A stretch of 64,000 nt of DNA, from positions 50,033 to 114,032 of the forward strand of contig CAVUZJ010000012.1 of NCBI GenBank assembly GCA_963745975.1, in the 5' to 3' direction. The first letter of the stretch is position 1. Every line of letters begins with the position of its first letter. Below, piece after piece: positions 60,497 through 64,000 of this stretch. The notes under the pieces were generated by a model that had not been told where the DNA came from, did not search any database, and saw only the letters and a program-made list of their open reading frames with translations. The DNA comes from JAKAWQ01 sp963745975. GTDB lineage: Bacteria; Pseudomonadota; Alphaproteobacteria; Acetobacterales; Acetobacteraceae. Position numbers and translations under genes: made by a program.

Positions 60497-60575
60497 GCTG
60501 CCACCTCCTGCGCTGACAGCCACAGCAAATCACACCGCCACCTCAGTGGCTAGTCATTTCTCGGTCGGGACACTA

Positions 60576-60702
60576 GTGTCCTGCCCCCGAAGTTCGTCGC
60601 ATTTCGCGACGAACGGAGGGGATAAGCAGGCCACTGAAAATAAAGAATCAGTGTCCCGATACCGCCCGCATTTCAATGCGGCGAACTTCGGAATCGGGAC
60701 AC
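60576..60702. repeat. MITE-like element 1 (IS630-type ends)
   Basis: A 127-bp non-coding unit flanked by TA (60574-60575 and 60703-60704). The left end reads GTGTCCTGCCCCCGAAGTTC G, and the right end, reverse-complemented, reads GTGTCCCGATTCCGAAGTTC G. The ~31-bp arms continue to CGCATT with few mismatches. The ends resemble those of the adjacent IS630 copy, so this is a non-autonomous derivative that the IS630 transposase might mobilise. Confidence 0.72.
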
Positions 60703-60704
60703 TA

Positions 60705-60811
60705 GTGCCAGCTTTCACGGAAAGCTGACACATAGGTCGTTGTCCAAGTGCCCGATTCACGCGGAGTTTCGTGATCGCTACGCGAGTCACGAAACTCTGC
60801 GATCGGGCACT
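60705..60811. repeat. MITE-like element 2
   Basis: The next TA-bounded unit (TA at 60703-60704 and 60811-60812). Its ends read GTGCC and GGGCAC. Within it, 60748-60811 forms a long imperfect hairpin: AGTGCCCGATTCACGCGGAG then TTTCGTGA pairs with TCACGAAA then CTCTGCGATCGGGCACT. It looks like another small IS630-type derivative arranged head to tail with element 1. Confidence 0.6.
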
Positions 60812-61005
60812 AGCAACGGGCCATGGCGCGGAGCCATCAATACGGAGCGTCATGGCCCGCTGCGGTGAGAACTTGAACTCGTCGAGACTTCTGCTTCGCC
60901 GTTGCATTCTGGCGCACACAGGGGAGCACTCCGGTTCCGCCTTGCGGGCTCAACACCTCTTTGCTATCATTATGGTTTCAGATCGACAGGACAGTGCAGC
61001 AGCCG

Positions 61006-62064
61006 ATGCCATCAAAGAAATTTCTTTGCTTAACCGTTGGGCTCGCCGCCCTGATCTGTCTGTTGAGTTCGTCTCTTACTGAGGCTGGGCAAGGCGCCGA
61101 CATCGTAGGCCCGCTGCCGAACACGCGGCCAGTGAACTCGACCGACCATAATCCGTCGGCACGGGCGCTCATCGAGACTTGGCTCGCCCTTTACGATTGG
61201 CCGGCGAACAAACGCTTCGACCAGGAGCGCTACGAGATCCTGAATTATGGAGTGAGCTGGAAGAATATCGGACGTGCCATTCTCGTGCTTCGGCTGCTGC
61301 CCCTTGAGGGCGACGCCCTTAGCCTTGCCAGGGAGCGCTGCCCCGGGCGCACCATGCCCATCGATATCCAGATCTATTTCATTTGGAGCACCTACGTGAA
61401 CCACTGGGTCGCAATTGACAGCCGCGGCGATCCGGGCTTCAAGTCCTGCCCCGCAACCGACAATGCCCTGGACAAAGGAACACCTCGCCGAGCTCCTCAA
61501 TCCTCCCCCCTTGCCGGTTCCGCCAAAGGTCGCCCGAAGCGATGTCGAGACGCCGAAGCCGGGGTCGCCTGATCGCCTTGCTCTGCTCAATGCTGTACGC
61601 CCGATCTATGAGAAGCTGTTCGGCAAAGCAATCGTGTTTCACGTCGACACCATGCGGGTTGCGGCCGGCTACGCGTTCATTGCGGTCCATCCGGAGCGGC
61701 CAGAATGGCGCGCCGATCGAAAAGCAGATTTGGGAAGCAGCGATCGGAACATGCATACTGACGCCCACTTCGGTAGAGCAGGAATATTGGATGAAAAAGG
61801 TGAACGGCACCTGGACGATTGCGCTGAGAAACCAGTTTTGTGCCGACAATTCGATTGCTGGTGACGGGGATATCATTGGCGCGCCGCCTGAGCTCGTGGG
61901 CCAATCGCATTGGGGTCTGCGGCCCGAATATCCGGTGCAGACGATCGCTACCGGATCGCTGAGCCTTACTAATCGAGCTCGAGAAGGCGCGCAGCGTGCC
62001 CGATGGAGGAGGAAGGAGGCTGCCGTAAGGCATCGTCAACTGAGATTATCCAGAACCTGGGCGT
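61006..62064 (+). pseudogene. Secreted protein of unknown function, two frameshifts
   Basis: A protein spread over three frames. The first part begins MPSKKFLCLTVGLAALICLL (signal peptide), then SARALIETWLALYDWPANKR and QIYFIWSTYVNHWVAI. Near 61470 the next frame continues TKEHLAELLNPPPLPVPP and PVRPIYEKLFGKAIVFHVDT-like sequence. Near 61700 the third continues EKQIWEAAIGTCILTPTSVE and YWMKKVNGTWTIALRNQFCA. Each part has normal amino-acid use, so this was one exported ~300-residue protein. I do not recognise the family. It follows the MITE cluster and shows decay. Confidence 0.6.
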
Positions 62065-62482
62065 GATCAAGCAGCCAGTCTAGACGGACGCGCGGCTCAC
62101 CATTCGCAAGCATCCGGCGCAGGCCGTGGATGGCGCGTCACTGACACGCCCGGGGATCGAGCCCCTACTATCCACCAATTCATGCCACACGAAAAAGGGG
62201 CCGCTCCGAAGGGACGGCCGTTGATTCCCGCTCGTTCGAAAAATTGCCAACTCCTTGAAAACCACGTAAAGTTACCGCCGACGCTCGCAGCTTGCCGAAC
62301 ACATTGCATTGGCTACGATGCGGTTATGATTGGATTCTGACCAACATGGCCATCATCGAAGTTCTTGCCCGTGTCTTCCTCGTCTACCGTGGTACCAAGG
62401 CGCTGATGAAGATCATCGCCGTAAAGATACGCCAGCGCCGCGCAAGGCAGCCTCCAACCGAGGCGCCTACGTCCTCACCCTA
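62065..62482. other. Intergenic, no supported gene
   Basis: About 420 bp. A plus-strand frame ending at 62483 could encode MAIIEVLARVFLVYRGTKAL and a basic tail (ATG at 62346), but there is no ribosome site, so I leave it out. A short palindrome (GGGGCCGCTCCGAAGGGACGG region, 62196-62220) is unremarkable. Confidence 0.35.
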
Positions 62483-62640
62483 GCCCGGATTTCTCGCGGT
62501 CTGCGCCCGCCCTCGCCAATACGTAGTGCACTGGCTGCGGGCCTCGAAATCCCTGGCGAACCGGATCCGGGACCCCATCGCGCAAGCGCGATGGGAACCC
62601 GACCTGCGCGCTCATCGGGCGATTTGTGAGAAATCCGGGC
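62483..62640. repeat. MITE-like element 3
   Basis: GCCCGGATTTCTC at 62483-62495 is repeated in inverse as GAGAAATCCGGGC at 62628-62640, bounding 158 bp. The inside contains a hairpin CCATCGCGCAAGCGCGATGG near 62574-62593. There is no coding potential. The ends differ from those of the other two MITE-like units, so it is a separate family. Confidence 0.6.
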
Positions 62641-62828
62641 CAGCGCTGCTTTGGTGGACGATAGTCGCGGGTGGTGTTTTTTAAGATTCCCGGATCGGCT
62701 TTTGAGTGAATTCCGACGTTGCCCCCGACTTTTATCCAGCGAGGGCTGGAGTCTCACCGGTGATTTTGCCCATCTGCTCCGACGTAGCAACGGACCATGG
62801 CGCGGAGCCGCCGGTACGAATTGGACAG

Positions 62829-63236
62829 CTAACCGGCCGGCTTCCATCCGGAGTAACGGGGCACGTCCTCTGGATCGAGAAGCCAGCCCACGTCGTGTGA
62901 CGTCCATATGTGCATGGCAGGCTTGGCGCCAGGATCATCGTCCAGCGTCGGCACACGCAGAATGACGTGTGCCTGGGCAGGCCGCTCGGCCATGAGATGC
63001 GTGCCACATACCGAGCAGAACCAACGCAGCTTGCCCGGCGAGGACTTGCTTGAACGCGCGAAGGTGGTCCTCGCCCGTGGTCCAGCGCAAGTGCTTCCGC
63101 ATGACACCAGCCGTGGTCGCGAACGCGCTCGCGTGCGCCTTACGGCACGTCACGCAATGACAGGCGCGATTGGCATATCGAGCTGGTGCACTTCGTAGCG
63201 CACTGCTCGACACAGGCAGCTTCCCCTCAGCGCCAT
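62829..63236 (-). pseudogene. GFA (glutathione-dependent formaldehyde-activating-like) protein, frameshifted
   Basis: A zinc-binding GFA/CENP-V-type protein in three frames on the minus strand: MALRGSCLCRAVRYEVHQ (first Cys pair), then NRACHCVTCRKAHASAFATT (CxxC), then RWFCSVCGTHLMAER (third pair) and MHIWTSHDVGWLLDPED to a stop at 62829. The frames change near 63160 and 63065. The original was about 135 residues. The zinc Cys pattern CxC...CxxC...CxxC is complete, so only the shifts inactivate it. There is no stop codon between it and the upstream acetyltransferase frame. Confidence 0.72.
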
Positions 63237-63709
63237 TCGGCCGATCACCCTTGCAAGCTGGACTGGCTTGCTCATGTAAACGGTGATCCCGAGCCTGGAC
63301 TTTTCCTCCCGGTCCACGCCGTAACCCAGCTTGCCGTAAAGCTGCACGTTCGCGGCAAAAAGCTTGTTGGTGAAAAGCCTAACGACGGGATGACCCTGCG
63401 CCGCAGCCACCTGCTCGGCATGAGCCAACAGCCTTCGACCCAGGCCCCTGTTCTGAAATGCGGGAGATACTGCGACATTCTCAATGAGAAGATGGTCATC
63501 ACCCGGGATCATCTCGATAAGAGCCGCCAGCTTGCCATCCATATGCAGGAGATCGATGTGGTGTTTCCGCACGGCTTCACCATAGTCGGTGGTCATAAGC
63601 AAAGGCTCCCGCCCGATGACCGGAACCCATTTCGGAAATAGGCTTCGCGTGTCAGAGAACGGATGGCTCCAGCATCTTCCGCGGTCGCCAGCCGCAGCGA
63701 GTAGGCTGC
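63237..63709 (-). pseudogene. GNAT acetyltransferase, frameshifted
   Basis: A GCN5-related N-acetyltransferase on the minus strand. It opens YSLRLATAEDAGAIRSLTRE. Near 63640 it changes frame and continues PKWVPVIGREPLLMTTDYGE, then IENVAVSPAFQNRGLGRRLL (acetyl-CoA pyrophosphate loop, Q/R-x-x-G-x-G/A) and LFAANVQLYGKLGYGVDREE, then ITVYMSKPV. No stop codon separates it from the GFA frame that follows, which is unusual. Substrate unknown. One of a series of damaged genes at this edge. Confidence 0.7.
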
Positions 63710-63724
63710 GGTGGAGTGAAGCCT

Positions 63725-64000
63725 GGGTGGCCCCATCTTGAACCATGCCTTTGCGATCTTGCCATCCTCAATCTGGTAGATGGCTGTTACGTCCACCTCG
63801 CCGGGACCGTCTGGGAAGCTGCGCGTGACCGTCTCCAGATCCACCACCACGTTGGCGACGGCGATGCGCTTGATGAGTTGCCCGCGCAAGTTCGGTTCCT
63901 TGAACCGGGTCAGGTGGCGCTCGCGAATCGTCCGCCGCTCCACGCGCAAAAAGGTGGTCGGGGAGCTCGTAGTAGTGGCAGTCTTCGGACCACCAAGGCA
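63725..64000 (-). pseudogene. SnoaL/NTF2-like protein, partial, frameshifted, cut by window edge
   Basis: Minus-strand fragment. At the edge one frame reads WWSEDCHYYELPDHLFARGA; near 63940 another continues RERHLTRFKEPNLRGQLIKR and NVVVDLETVTRSFPDGPGEV, then AIYQIEDGKIAKAWFKMGPP. These match the SnoaL-like/nuclear transport factor 2 fold. The N-terminus lies outside the window. There is no clear stop before the acetyltransferase frame. Confidence 0.6.

Larger units (their letters stand above)
58880..60573 (-). mobile_element. IS630-family element (copy 2) with tandem partial duplication
   Basis: Outer ends are CTAGTGTCCCGATTCCGAAG (from 58877) and, reverse-complemented at the right, CTAGTGTCCCGACCGAGAAA (ending 60576), with TA on both sides (58878-58879, 60574-60575). 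Inside are an intact transposase gene and, further right, a second copy of its 5' part with its own right end (GTGGCTAGTCATTTCTCGGT at 60045-60064 and again at 60546-60565). The inner stretch 60066-60560 repeats 59566-60064 almost base for base. It looks like an IS head duplicated in tandem. Confidence 0.82.

Noticed and set aside
1..64000. A CRISPR array
   Set aside because: No set of regularly spaced identical 23-40-bp repeats is present; the repeats seen are IS ends, MITE-like units or hairpins.

Overview
The window is a high-GC chromosomal segment from a Gram-negative alphaproteobacterium. Acetobacteraceae or a nearby Rhodospirillales family fits best. The grounds are the order kdsA-pyrG-secG-tpiA-ppiD-like-trpE with trpGDC-moaC-moeA-lexA further on, eno next to ftsB, the dense alphaproteobacterial coding style, and the 'ccaagggg...ccccttgg' type palindromes between genes. 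This placement is inference from gene order and family membership, not from a marker tree.

Left part (1 to about 13.2 kb): accessory DNA. It holds a sugar-lactonase-like protein and an SDR, and a LysR regulator divergent from an HD-domain/MFS/PLP-aldolase operon. It also holds a D-2-hydroxyacid dehydrogenase, two IS5-type elements, an IS1182-type remnant, and a trypsin-like gene cut by one IS5 copy. At 11.5-13.2 kb there is a small-gene patch: a lipoprotein, a 23-residue membrane peptide, two paralogous 84/85-residue proteins and repeated hairpins. This patch ends at a fragment resembling a tRNA 3' half and looks like prophage or island debris.

Middle part (13.4 to about 57 kb): mostly chromosomal backbone. 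It encodes a DHA2-type MFS pump, a DUF202 protein, an SDR plus aldose epimerase, FtsB, enolase, a macrodomain protein, KDO-8-phosphate synthase, CTP synthase, SecG, triosephosphate isomerase, a periplasmic folding factor, tryptophan biosynthesis (trpE, then trpGDC 14 kb later), molybdopterin genes moaC/moeA, LexA, an amidase, an AlkA-type glycosylase, UDP-glucose dehydrogenase and tRNA-Ser(TGA). Two blocks interrupt the conserved order. The first lies between eno and kdsA: a redox operon of cytochrome b561, FMN-binding protein, ApbE flavin transferase and an RnfD-like/FNR fusion, with an IS630 element in its last gene. The second lies between trpE and trpG: glpD, glpK, a TPR/glycosyltransferase-like protein, BluB, a Tat-exported 832-residue protein paired with a LodB-like flavoprotein, a TauE/SafE permease and others.

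Right part (57.5-64 kb): a secreted beta-helix protein, an IS630 element with a tandem partial copy of itself, a cluster of MITE-like inverted repeats, and a run of frameshifted genes (a secreted protein, a GFA-type protein, a GNAT acetyltransferase and a SnoaL-like protein) to the edge.

Several otherwise intact genes (an SDR, an FAD monooxygenase, trpC) each carry one apparent extra base, and glpD has no ordinary start codon. These are either real gene decay or base-calling errors. The most interesting targets are the flavinylated membrane redox operon (20.7-25.3 kb), the Tat-protein/LodB-like pair (42.3-45.9 kb) and the small-protein patch at 11.5-13.1 kb.
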